Part shown: positions 1 to 7,053 of the stretch, piece by piece
Layout: each line of letters opens with the position of its first letter
Position numbering within the stretch: the first letter of the stretch is position 1
DNA from: Chloroflexota bacterium
Lineage (GTDB): Bacteria; Chloroflexota; Anaerolineae; B4-G1
Assembly: GCA_011046405.1 (NCBI GenBank)
Contig: DSAR01000412.1
Location: forward strand, 1-17,672
Length of the DNA: 17,672 bases
Direction of reading: 5' to 3'
Notes under the pieces: generated by a model
What the model saw: the letters and a program-made list of their open reading frames with translations, nothing else
Database searches by the model: none
Told to the model about the DNA's origin: nothing
Made by a program: the position numbers and the translations under genes

Positions 1-12
1 AAAGCGGGGGGC

Positions 13-51
13 GGGGTGTTTGCGGGCGGCAAAGCCGCCCGCAAACACCCC
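13..51. repeat. Perfect GC-rich hairpin, 18-bp arms with AAA loop
   Basis: Arms at 13-30 and 34-51 are exact reverse complements around a 3-nt AAA loop. No T-run follows on either strand, so it is not a textbook intrinsic terminator, although it could still end or protect an upstream transcript. Its flanks (AAAGCGGGGGGCGGGG on the left, CCCCATCTTCCCC on the right) resemble, in reverse orientation, the flanks of the hairpin at 14342-14463. It is therefore probably one member of a dispersed hairpin family, cut by the left window edge. The rest of 1-199 holds only the short repeat at 68-81 and the untranslated leader of the primase gene. Confidence 0.85.
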
Positions 52-67
52 ATCTTCCCCCTACTTA

Positions 68-81
68 TTGAGAAGATACCT
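68..81 (+). repeat. 14-bp motif shared by the dnaG and rpoD upstream regions
   Basis: The sequence TTGAGAAGATACCT is repeated exactly at 2194-2207, just ahead of the sigma-factor gene. In both places it is preceded by a CCCTACTT stretch. Here it stands alone, while at 2194 it is the right arm of a long inverted repeat. It lies about 120 bp before the dnaG start. It could be the remnant of a small mobile palindrome or a shared regulatory site; the sequence alone does not decide this. Confidence 0.55.
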
Positions 82-199
82 AATATGGACGAGCCAGATC
101 CAATAAGGAATCGTTGACCGCCAAATTCTTGCTCGCTGTGCAAGGATTCTATCGGTTAGGCCCTATGAAGGCATCCATCGTCTCAATGAGTAGGAAAAT

Positions 200-2092
200 A
201 TGAGCGTTATAGACGAAGTCAAAGACCGCCTCGACATCGTCGAGGTCATCTCATCATATATACCGCTGCAGCAGGCAGGACGCAACTTCAAGGCGCTGTG
301 TCCCTTCCACTCTGAAAAGACGCCTTCCTTCGTCGTCTTTCCAGAAAGCCAGAACTGGCACTGCTTTGGCGCCTGCAGCGAAGGAGGCGACGTCTTCAGT
401 TTCGTCATGAAGTGGGAAGGCTGGGACTTCCGCACAGCGTTGGAAGAAATGGCCCAAAGAGCCGGGGTCGAGCTGCGACCCCGCACACCCGCTCAGAAGG
501 AAGCCGAGGAAAAAGCGGATCGCTTGCGCGAGCTCCTGGACACGTGCGCCCGGTATTACCAACACCTGTTACTTCACGCCCCAGAGGCCCAAAAAACGCG
601 CGCTTACGTCACCGAACGGGGTTTGAACGAAGAAAGTATCGAGCGTTTCACCCTGGGCTACAGCTTGCCCGGATGGGATAGCGCCCGGGCCTATTTGATC
701 GAGCGCGGCTATACGGTGGAAGAACTGATCGAGGCCGGCGCCCTGGTCCATCGAGAAGATACCCAACGCACGTATGACCGCTTCCGAGACCGCCTGATGA
801 TTCCCATCCGCGATAGAGACGGATACGTCATCGGTTTTGGCGCCCGGACCCTGGACCCGAAGGGCGTACCTAAATACTTGAATTCGCCCAAGACGTCGCT
901 CTTCGACAAAAGTCACACCCTCTTTGGCCTGGACTTGGCCCGCAAGGCGATTCGACGGGAAGACCGCGCCATTATCGTCGAGGGATACATGGACGTTATG
1001 CAGGCTCAACAGGCCGGGTTTGCCAACGTGGTGGCCCAGATGGGAACCGCGCTCACGGAACAACAATTGAAGCAACTGCAAAGATACACCAAGAGACTCG
1101 TGCTCGCTCTCGATCCCGACGCAGCTGGTGTTCAGGCCACGTTGCGGGGTGTCGAAGTGGCCCGAGAGACGTTAGAGCAGGAATGGGAACCGGTCTTCGA
1201 CCCGCGCGGCCTGGTGGGGTACGAAGGCCGGTTGGGCGCCGAGATACGCATACTGCAACTCCCACCCGGCCAGGATCCCGACGATCTAATCCGCGAGGCC
1301 CCCGAACGCTGGAAGTCGCTGATCGAGGCCGCCGTTCCCGTCGTCGATTTTTATATCCAGATCCTGATGAAGGGATTGAACGTCGACGATAGCAAGGCCA
1401 AGGCGCAGGTCGTCGATGAATTGTTGCCGGTTCTTCAGGCCGTAGCCAATCCCGTCGAACGGAGTGACTACGTCCAGAAAATCGCGCGAACCCTGCAACT
1501 GGACGTACGAGCAGTACAATCTCGCCTGAATAGCACCGCGCGTCAAAGTGCCCGCCGGCCGGCGCGTCGCCCACCGTCGAAAGCTCAAGGCGCCCCCACC
1601 ACCCTGGCAGAAGCGGAGGCCGATCTCGAAGGACACTGCCTGGCGCTATTCCTGCAACGGCCCAGCATTCTAGCGCAAATCAACGAGACCTTGCAGCAAG
1701 AGCAACAGGAACCTTTGCAAGCCCATGACTTCCAAGATACGACCTACCGGGCGCTTTTCACCGTATGGCAAACGCTGGCGGAGGACAAGAACCATATCCC
1801 CATCGACAGACTATACGAACATTTACCCACCGATCTACACCAGCACCTGGATCGCTTGCTATCTGACGACAAAATCGATCCCGCCCTGGCCGACGAACAA
1901 GTGGTGCGCAACGCAGTACTAACTATGCTACGGCTCCGAGAACGCAACTTAAAACGACTGGGACGCGAACTGAGCATATTGACGCAAGAGGCCCAGGAGG
2001 CCGGCGATGTGCGAGCAGAACAATATGCCGCTGCATGGCGCACTCACACCGAGATGCTCCGTCGAACACAACAGGCGTTGGCCCAACAATGA
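200..2092 (+). CDS. dnaG: DNA primase DnaG
   Basis: This is the cytoplasmic primase that lays down RNA primers for DNA replication with the DnaB helicase. The 630-residue product has the full bacterial order. A CHC2-type zinc finger comes first (Cys34, His37, Cys55, Cys59), then the catalytic core with the YLNSPKT motif (227-233). The TOPRIM motifs follow: EGYMD (261-265, Glu261) and the metal-binding DPD (Asp305, Asp307). A linker and a helical DnaB-interaction tail occupy about 475-630. The last two zinc ligands are spaced CxxxC instead of the usual CxxC. A short insertion (about 326-346) follows the TOPRIM core. An in-frame TAG at 191-193 makes the ATG at 200 the first possible start; AGGA at 192-195 is a close-set ribosome site. 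The sigma gene follows after 142 bp, the classical dnaG-rpoD linkage. Confidence 0.97.
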   Translation: MSVIDEVKDRLDIVEVISSYIPLQQAGRNFKALCPFHSEKTPSFVVFPESQNWHCFGACSEGGDVFSFVMKWEGWDFRTALEEMAQRAGVELRPRTPAQKEAEEKADRLRELLDTCARYYQHLLLHAPEAQKTRAYVTERGLNEESIERFTLGYSLPGWDSARAYLIERGYTVEELIEAGALVHREDTQRTYDRFRDRLMIPIRDRDGYVIGFGARTLDPKGVPKYLNSPKTSLFDKSHTLFGLDLARKAIRREDRAIIVEGYMDVMQAQQAGFANVVAQMGTALTEQQLKQLQRYTKRLVLALDPDAAGVQATLRGVEVARETLEQEWEPVFDPRGLVGYEGRLGAEIRILQLPPGQDPDDLIREAPERWKSLIEAAVPVVDFYIQILMKGLNVDDSKAKAQVVDELLPVLQAVANPVERSDYVQKIARTLQLDVRAVQSRLNSTARQSARRPARRPPSKAQGAPTTLAEAEADLEGHCLALFLQRPSILAQINETLQQEQQEPLQAHDFQDTTYRALFTVWQTLAEDKNHIPIDRLYEHLPTDLHQHLDRLLSDDKIDPALADEQVVRNAVLTMLRLRERNLKRLGRELSILTQEAQEAGDVRAEQYAAAWRTHTEMLRRTQQALAQQ

Positions 2093-2125
2093 CGTTAAAG
2101 TGACACATGCAATATATCTTGAACT

Positions 2126-2206
2126 GGTGTCTTCTCAAAAAGCAGGAGGTAATGTGGCGAAATGCCATTCCGCCCTACTTTTTCCCCAACTTTTTGAGAA
2201 GATACC
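2126..2206 (+). repeat. Inverted repeat (17-bp arms) between dnaG and rpoD
   Basis: The left arm at 2126-2142 (GGTGTCTTCTCAAAAAG) and the right arm at 2190-2206 (CTTTTTGAGAAGATACC) are reverse complements except at one position. That mismatch becomes a G-U wobble in the + strand RNA, so the hairpin is intact there. The 47-nt loop contains a perfect AGGAGGT at 2144-2150 that does not serve the sigma gene. The structure sits in the likely 5' leader of rpoD, 28 bp before its start codon, and its right arm is shared with 68-81. It may be a small MITE-like palindrome or a leader structure affecting rpoD expression. Confidence 0.75.
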
Positions 2207-2234
2207 TGAACTGAATGGATTTTAGAGCTAATCT

Positions 2235-3815
2235 ATGGATAGGGAATACGAAACAAAATCGATACAACCGGACACGGAAGAAGAGGATAGTCTACCAACC
2301 CTGGAAGACTTCGAAAACGACTTCACCGCCGAACACGAGGGAGACATCGCCAGCCTGGAGGAGATCGTGGAACCCTCTCCTGGGGAATTGGAGGAGATCG
2401 AGGAGACGGGGTTGTCGAGCAGCGTAGGGCCGGAAATCGCGGTCGCAGACGATCCCGTGCGGATGTATCTGCGCGAGATTGGCCGTGTCCCTCTCCTGGA
2501 ACATCACCAGGAAATATGGCTCGCTATCCAGCGCGAGGCATTTTCATACTTCGAAAACCTGCAGAAACGACTCACCGAGCAAAACAAACGGGACCCATCA
2601 CCCGAAGAGATATTCGAAACCTTGCTCGACTGTCTACAGAAAGCCTGGAGAGCCGTGCGCCGCAACAGTCGAAGTGTAGGACTCGAATTGCCTGACCTGG
2701 ACGTCTTGGTCTATGAAGCCCTGACGATTCGAGCGATCCCTTTGCCAGATACTGACTCATATCTTTACGAATTCTTGGAACAGATTGGTTGGTCCGCAAA
2801 AAAAGGAAATAGGCCAGGGAACGTGTTAGCCATTCACCTCTTTGACCTGTTCACTCTATTCTACCTGCTGCCAGACTCAGTTCTGGATACGATCTACGAC
2901 GAATGGAATACGAAACAACGCTTTCCACCCAAGCGTAAAATACGCTCTGCGAAGCCAGACGATGATACGCTCCGCGCCATGTGGGCTGTGTTGGAGGAGC
3001 GCAGCGAATATGCCAGGACTCTCATTGCCCGGGCCAATCTACGCCTCGTCGTCAGTGTAGCGAAACACTACATCGGGCGCGGCATCTCATTCCTCGACCT
3101 GATTCAAGAGGGAAATATCGGTTTGCTGCGCGCCACACAGAAATTCGACCACACCAAGGGATTCAAATTCTCCACCTATGCGACGTGGTGGATCCGGCAA
3201 GCTATCAGCCGGGCCATCGCCGATCAGGCCCGCACCATTCGGATCCCCGTCCATATGATCGACACGATCAACCGGCTGCTTCGTCTCCAACGTAAGATGG
3301 TTCAGACTTTGGGCCGACAACCGAGCCTCGAGGAACTGGCGCTGGAATCGGATCTTTTGGATTCCTCGGAGAAAGAGGCCATTCTACAGGTTCAAGAGGC
3401 GGGCGACCCCCTCCCTCCCACGCTGGAGCGCCGATTACAGCGCGCTGCGAACAAAGCCCAGCGCATCATGCGTATTTCTCAGGAACCGATGTCCCTGGAG
3501 ATGCCCGTGGGCGCCGAGGAGAGTGGCATACTGGGGGATTTCATCGAGGACGAGAGCGTTCCAGGGCCAGCCGATGCCACATCCAACCAATTGCTCAAGG
3601 AGGAACTACACGACATCCTTAAGTCCCTCAGCGACCGAGAACGGGCTGTGCTGGAGATGCGCTTTGGGCTGAATGATGGTGAAAGTCATACCCTGGAAGA
3701 GGTCGGTAAAGCTTTTGGGGTCACCCGCGAGCGCGTGCGGCAGATCGAATCGAAAGCCCTCCGTAAGTTACGCCACCCAGGCCACCGACGCAAACTGCGG
3801 GATTTCTTGAGTTAG
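2235..3815 (+). CDS. rpoD: Primary RNA polymerase sigma factor (sigma-70 group 1)
   Basis: This is the housekeeping sigma subunit that directs RNA polymerase to -35/-10 promoters. Of 526 residues, the first ~60 are very acidic. Region 1.2 follows (72-110, starting DDPVRMYLREIG), then a ~140-residue non-conserved insert. Region 2 (259-331) carries the -10 recognition and melting helix (FKFSTYATWWIRQAISRAI). Region 3 spans about 335-425 and region 4 about 455-526, with the -35 helix-turn-helix (TLEEVGKAFGVTRERVRQIE). Region 3 has an extra ~35 residues (about 374-410) ahead of RISQEPMSLE. An in-frame TAA at 2229-2231 rules out a longer protein. The ribosome site is weak (AGAG at 2224-2227), which is odd for an abundant protein. 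Linkage to dnaG supports a primary rather than alternative sigma. Confidence 0.95.
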   Translation: MDREYETKSIQPDTEEEDSLPTLEDFENDFTAEHEGDIASLEEIVEPSPGELEEIEETGLSSSVGPEIAVADDPVRMYLREIGRVPLLEHHQEIWLAIQREAFSYFENLQKRLTEQNKRDPSPEEIFETLLDCLQKAWRAVRRNSRSVGLELPDLDVLVYEALTIRAIPLPDTDSYLYEFLEQIGWSAKKGNRPGNVLAIHLFDLFTLFYLLPDSVLDTIYDEWNTKQRFPPKRKIRSAKPDDDTLRAMWAVLEERSEYARTLIARANLRLVVSVAKHYIGRGISFLDLIQEGNIGLLRATQKFDHTKGFKFSTYATWWIRQAISRAIADQARTIRIPVHMIDTINRLLRLQRKMVQTLGRQPSLEELALESDLLDSSEKEAILQVQEAGDPLPPTLERRLQRAANKAQRIMRISQEPMSLEMPVGAEESGILGDFIEDESVPGPADATSNQLLKEELHDILKSLSDRERAVLEMRFGLNDGESHTLEEVGKAFGVTRERVRQIESKALRKLRHPGHRRKLRDFLS

Positions 3816-3843
3816 CGTCGAGAATTGGGCCGAATCAAAGATT

Positions 3844-3942
3844 AGACTTCCGAAGTCTTCAACACGCCCTTTTATCGGTTGAGTCCTTACGAAAGCTGTC
3901 TTTTCGCGTGCTTCCAGGCCACTTTCTAGACTTCGGAAGTCT
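3844..3942. repeat. MITE-like ~100-bp element, copy A
   Basis: The element begins with AGACTTCCGAAGTCT (3844-3858) and ends with AGACTTCGGAAGTCT (3928-3942). The two ends are exact reverse complements, and each is nearly palindromic itself. The interior and right flank match copy B at 6903-7006: ATCGGTTGAGTCCTTACGAA against ATCGGCTGAACCCTTGCAAA, then ACTTTCTAGACTTCG, then AATGCGCCATTG. It lies in the 310-bp gap between the convergent sigma and DUF6765 genes. No coding capacity is visible, so mobilisation would have to be in trans. No T-run follows the palindromes. Confidence 0.75.
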
Positions 3943-4017
3943 GGGTTAGCAAATGCGCCATTGTCAAGTTGGCTCTCTGCTATTCGCCTGGTTGGCTTAG
4001 CAAGTGGTCAACTTTTC

Positions 4018-4081
4018 GCCACGAATTACACGAATTGTCACTAATTTTGGGTTTTTCGTGTTAATTCGTGCAATTCGTGGC
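4018..4081. repeat. CACGAATT-type inverted repeat (19-bp arms)
   Basis: The left arm 4018-4036 (GCCACGAATTACACGAATT) pairs with the right arm 4063-4081 with one mismatch, which is a G-U pair in RNA. It sits between two convergent genes and ends 45 bp before the 3' end of the DUF6765 gene. It could act as a structured 3' end for transcripts from either side, although no clean U-tract follows. A diverged relative is at 14280-14312. The remainder of the 3816-4125 gap holds only the MITE-like copy A and unremarkable sequence. Confidence 0.7.
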
Positions 4082-4125
4082 TAATCTCTCACCGCGGCCA
4101 TGCGAAATCCCAAAGAACCGTCAAG

Positions 4126-5265
4126 TTAAGGCAAACGTTCCAATACAAAGTGGCGCTGCCTGAGCGCGGCCCGGTGGAAGTGCACCCACAGCGAATCCCA
4201 GAAATTAGCCTCTAACCCCAAAGGCGACATCCGGTCCCACTCTCGCTGCGACCAGTCATCCCACCGCGTATCCCCCTCCAACGCTTTATCTCGCCATCGG
4301 TGACGCTCGTATGCATATCGATCTCCCACCGGGTAGGGGCGGAATAGGTGATCGAACTCGGCTTGCCATCGACCACACCGAGCCGCAATGTCTTGCATGT
4401 GGTAATGGCGGTACGTCTGAATCGTCATCCGGTCTATCACGCTGGCCTCTTTAGCCGGCCCAGCGGAGAACAAAGCCCACAAACTTGGCGCGATGTCGGT
4501 CCAGGGGATGGGCTCATCGGGCGCCATCTTCTCCAAAGGACACAATAGATCGTATATCGCCTGGGCAGCTTCGAGAAAAACTTTCACGTTATCCCGCTCC
4601 ACAAACGCCGGTGATTGTTTGAGGTCACACTTCCAGTGTTGGTAGGCTAGATCCGGGAAATACCCGGCCTCGGCGTGTCCGATCTGCGGCAGCGCGTCCA
4701 AGATGACGTTTTCCGGCACGAGGTGACGGTACTCGCCCGCCTCCCGATCATATACGTAGATCTCTTCCACATCGTTCTCAGTCCGATTCCAACGGCCAGA
4801 GAACTGTTGGTGAGCCCACGTATCGGCTATCGTGTGGAGGGCAATGCCAATCCGGCACAAGCGGCGGCGATTGTTGCACAGCGCTTCACTGGCTGCCTGT
4901 TCCAACAACATTTCGCCCAGCGAGCGCTGATCGCCACTGAGCGCACCCACGGCCGGCCGCGTGACGAACGAAAAAGTGTCGCTATTCTCCGGCGCAAAGT
5001 GTCTGGGCGGGAGGAAGTGGAAAGGAATGTAGACCCGTTTCTGGGCGGACCAATTTAACGCGCCCAGTAAATCCAAGCCCTCGTAGGCAGTCCGCACCGG
5101 ATCGAAACGCAAATTCCCATCATCAGTGTCCAGGTGAATCAACTCGCTTTCGGTGGCATCGTCGGTGTACTGAGAAGCGTAGGCGATGACGAGCGCGTCC
5201 TCTTTATTGAAACCGGCCGCCCTGGCGAGCACCGCGATACAATAATAATGAAAATCCATCTGCAT
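4126..5265 (-). CDS. DUF6765 family protein, possible metal-dependent hydrolase fold
   Basis: The 379-residue protein opens with MQMDFHYYCIAVLARAAGF and IAYASQYTDDAT, the pattern I associate with DUF6765, whose function is unknown. Potential metal ligands are spread along it: His6, Asp35-Asp36, His83 (IPFHFLPP) and the helix ALHTIADTWAHQ (His144, Asp148, His152). That last motif resembles zinc-dependent phospholipase C/P1 nuclease helices, so a hydrolase-like fold is plausible but inferred. There is no signal peptide or membrane segment. The start is well supported: GAGGAGG at 5274-5280 lies 8 nt before the ATG, and a second Met follows at codon 3. The unknown membrane protein gene ends 97 bp upstream on the same strand, so the two may be co-transcribed, with an AGACTT palindrome in the gap. 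Confidence 0.8.
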   Translation of the reverse strand: MQMDFHYYCIAVLARAAGFNKEDALVIAYASQYTDDATESELIHLDTDDGNLRFDPVRTAYEGLDLLGALNWSAQKRVYIPFHFLPPRHFAPENSDTFSFVTRPAVGALSGDQRSLGEMLLEQAASEALCNNRRRLCRIGIALHTIADTWAHQQFSGRWNRTENDVEEIYVYDREAGEYRHLVPENVILDALPQIGHAEAGYFPDLAYQHWKCDLKQSPAFVERDNVKVFLEAAQAIYDLLCPLEKMAPDEPIPWTDIAPSLWALFSAGPAKEASVIDRMTIQTYRHYHMQDIAARCGRWQAEFDHLFRPYPVGDRYAYERHRWRDKALEGDTRWDDWSQREWDRMSPLGLEANFWDSLWVHFHRAALRQRHFVLERLP

Positions 5266-5307
5266 ACAGTCATCCTCCTCACCTGAACGATAAAATTAAG
5301 TCGTTGT

Positions 5308-5322
5308 AGACTTCGAAAGTCT
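5308..5322. repeat. Isolated AGACTT palindrome (solo copy)
   Basis: AGACTTCGAAAGTCT has 6-bp arms around CGA and belongs to the same palindrome set as 3844, 3928, 6903 and 6992. Downstream, 5354-5391 (GTCAAGT, then CTCTCTGCTATTC) also resembles the right flank of copy A at 3963-3986, so this is probably a decayed third copy of the element. It lies between the membrane-protein gene and the DUF6765 gene, and the matching flank runs into the 3' end of the upstream gene. Confidence 0.55.
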
Positions 5323-5362
5323 CATATACCGAGCGGCTCTTCGGGATTTCGCGTGGTCAAGT

Positions 5363-6724
5363 CTATACACTCTCTGCTATTCCCGAGACGACCTGCTTGG
5401 CGCTCCGCAAGCGATCGAGTTGATCGTGCCAGAAGGCGGAACCAGCCGCCGCTCCCAATCCACTGAGCACCAGGCCCGGTGTGAGTTTGAGGAACCAATT
5501 GATCAACCCGGTCAACGCATTGGGGACCAACCTGAAATCGATCACGACCCCCACTTGGCGCAGTAACATCTCGAACGTGTACCATTCGACCGCGCCATCG
5601 GCGCCGACGCCGCGAAATGCGTCAATGGCATTCTCCATCACCGGCGCCAGCAACTGAATCGAATCGATTCGCAGGGCGACCGCCAGGCCAATCCCCACCA
5701 CCGCCGAAAGCACGCGGATCCAGACAATGCGCAAATCATTCTCGCTCGTATGCTGCATCTCCTCCTCCAGGATACAGCGGGCCGCTTCGTCCATCGTGAG
5801 CAACGGCTTGAGCCTTTTATGCTCGCCCAACCGCGACAGATGCTCGTAGACGGTCAGATCCTCCTTGGGCAAGCTGTTGCGCAACCATTGCCAGGCGTAC
5901 TGCAAATACGAGGGCAGAAGAAGGATCGGGCGGACGACGTATTTGCCAAATCGTCCCCAGTCCCCCTCGCGGTACTCATTCGGCGCATCTGAATCGGGCT
6001 TGCCCCCCAATCTTTCACCTAGCAAGAACAGGCTTTTCCGCAACCAACGCCAAAAGCGCACGATTGGACTTTGCAACGCGTTACGCTGTTGCCGCACCGT
6101 CTCTAACACGTTGGTGATCGACTTCAAATGAGCTTGCATCTCGGCGATGTTGGTCTCCTCCAGGACAGTCAAAGATGTCTCCAACCACCCCCTTACCTGG
6201 TCTGGATCCAGATCGGGCGCCTCTCGCCGGAGACATGGCTCTATGTATTTCTTCCAATATTTGTCCACGACAAACGTGGTGGAGTGCGTAGCCAAATCCT
6301 TGAGCGCATCCTGAAACCGGCTCTCGAGCAGATTCTGCACCTTATCCGCCCGATCCTCGACCTGAGCCGTGATCACGTGCAATTCCCCGATCTGCTCTCT
6401 AATCCGATCTTGAGCCTCGGAGTGGACGCCCAACTCCCTCAACGTATCCGGCAGCCAAATCTTGAGATCATTCAATGCCTCTGCGGCGCTCGCCTTACCT
6501 TTAAGCCCAAATATGGGCCGCACCGCGTCGATCACCACCTCGGACCCCACAGCCAGCACAGCCATCATAGCTGCATAAAGCCCCAGGGTCGCGATGACCG
6601 ATCCGATCCGCGACAACCCGTTCTCTTCAGCGTCGTCCTGCACCAGCGGACTGGCGTGGGTCGTCGCAGGCATCAGGCAAAAGAGCAACGTGAGCACACA
6701 TAAGATCAAAAGCAATCGTTTCAT
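5363..6724 (-). CDS. Unrecognised secreted/membrane protein with signal peptide
   Basis: I do not recognise this 453-residue protein. It has a clear N-terminal signal sequence: MKR, a hydrophobic stretch at 4-20, and a likely cleavage site near ATTHAS (20-25). A second hydrophobic segment is at 40-66. A long charged, probably helical region follows (about 75-215, partly coiled-coil-like, e.g. EQIGELHVITAQVEDRADKV). Hydrophobic or amphipathic segments occur at about 263-275, 333-352 and 405-432. This suggests an envelope protein with a large helical domain between membrane segments. The start is firm: AAGGGGG at 6731-6737 lies 6 nt before the ATG. The stop lies in a stretch resembling the flank of a nearby repeat. 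The DUF6765 gene follows on the same strand; no other context points to a role. Confidence 0.8.
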   Translation of the reverse strand: MKRLLLILCVLTLLFCLMPATTHASPLVQDDAEENGLSRIGSVIATLGLYAAMMAVLAVGSEVVIDAVRPIFGLKGKASAAEALNDLKIWLPDTLRELGVHSEAQDRIREQIGELHVITAQVEDRADKVQNLLESRFQDALKDLATHSTTFVVDKYWKKYIEPCLRREAPDLDPDQVRGWLETSLTVLEETNIAEMQAHLKSITNVLETVRQQRNALQSPIVRFWRWLRKSLFLLGERLGGKPDSDAPNEYREGDWGRFGKYVVRPILLLPSYLQYAWQWLRNSLPKEDLTVYEHLSRLGEHKRLKPLLTMDEAARCILEEEMQHTSENDLRIVWIRVLSAVVGIGLAVALRIDSIQLLAPVMENAIDAFRGVGADGAVEWYTFEMLLRQVGVVIDFRLVPNALTGLINWFLKLTPGLVLSGLGAAAGSAFWHDQLDRLRSAKQVVSGIAESV

Positions 6725-6850
6725 CAGTATCCCCCTTTCTTGGAACTTTGCTTAGACTTCACACCCCGCCCCCATTCACCGTTTCGTCGAAATACTTTAT
6801 CTACGACGAGCTCGACTGTGGGGGAAAAAACCTGAGCATCTTGCGGTATC

Positions 6851-6877
6851 CTTGCTTTAGTTTCAGAAACAAGCAAG
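6851..6877. repeat. Small imperfect hairpin CTTGCTT...AAGCAAG
   Basis: CTTGCTT (6851-6857) pairs with AAGCAAG (6871-6877), and inside it GTTT pairs with AAAC around CAG, leaving TA and C bulges. It lies upstream of the unknown membrane-protein gene and downstream of the response regulator, both on the - strand. The downstream run TTTCTT on the + strand is weak, so a terminator call is not supported. It may be an operator-like or structural site. The rest of the 6725-7053 gap holds the MITE-like copy B and a half-palindrome (TAGACTTCA) near 6751. Confidence 0.35.
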
Positions 6878-6902
6878 TTTCTTGTCTCGACAATGACATG
6901 TT

Positions 6903-7006
6903 GGACTTCCGAAGTCTTACCTTACAACGGCTCATTTCATCGGCTGAACCCTTGCAAAAGCTCGGCTTCTGACGCTCCAAGACTACTTTCTAGACTTCGA
7001 AAATCT
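6903..7006. repeat. MITE-like ~100-bp element, copy B
   Basis: The left end is GGACTTCCGAAGTCT (6903-6917) and the right end AGACTTCGAAAATCT (6992-7006), both slightly decayed relative to copy A at 3844-3942. Interior similarity continues through the element. It extends at least 20 bp beyond the right end, where GCTAATGCGCCATTGGCAGG matches GCAAATGCGCCATTGTCAAG. The element lies between two - strand genes, just downstream of the response-regulator stop codon. It contains no credible gene. Confidence 0.75.
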
Positions 7007-7053
7007 GAGATCAGCTAATGCGCCATTGGCAGGTTATGGTGGTACACGGTTCG

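Noticed and set aside
114..155. Possible dnaG promoter around TTGACC (114-119) or TTGCTC (129-134)
   Set aside because: Neither has a credible -10 at the proper distance.
751..768. GAGAAGATAC inside dnaG resembling the 68-81 motif
   Set aside because: Only a 10-bp match, within coding sequence and without the conserved flank, so probably chance.
2089..2118. Candidate rpoD promoter ATGACG, 18-nt spacer, TATATC overlapping the dnaG stop
   Set aside because: The -35 match is only 4 of 6 and the spacing is not ideal. It is placed sensibly but too weak to list without transcript data.
6748..6972. 74-codon + strand reading frame opposite the unknown membrane protein
   Set aside because: It would start at TTG, has no ribosome site, runs through the repeat region and shows no protein character.
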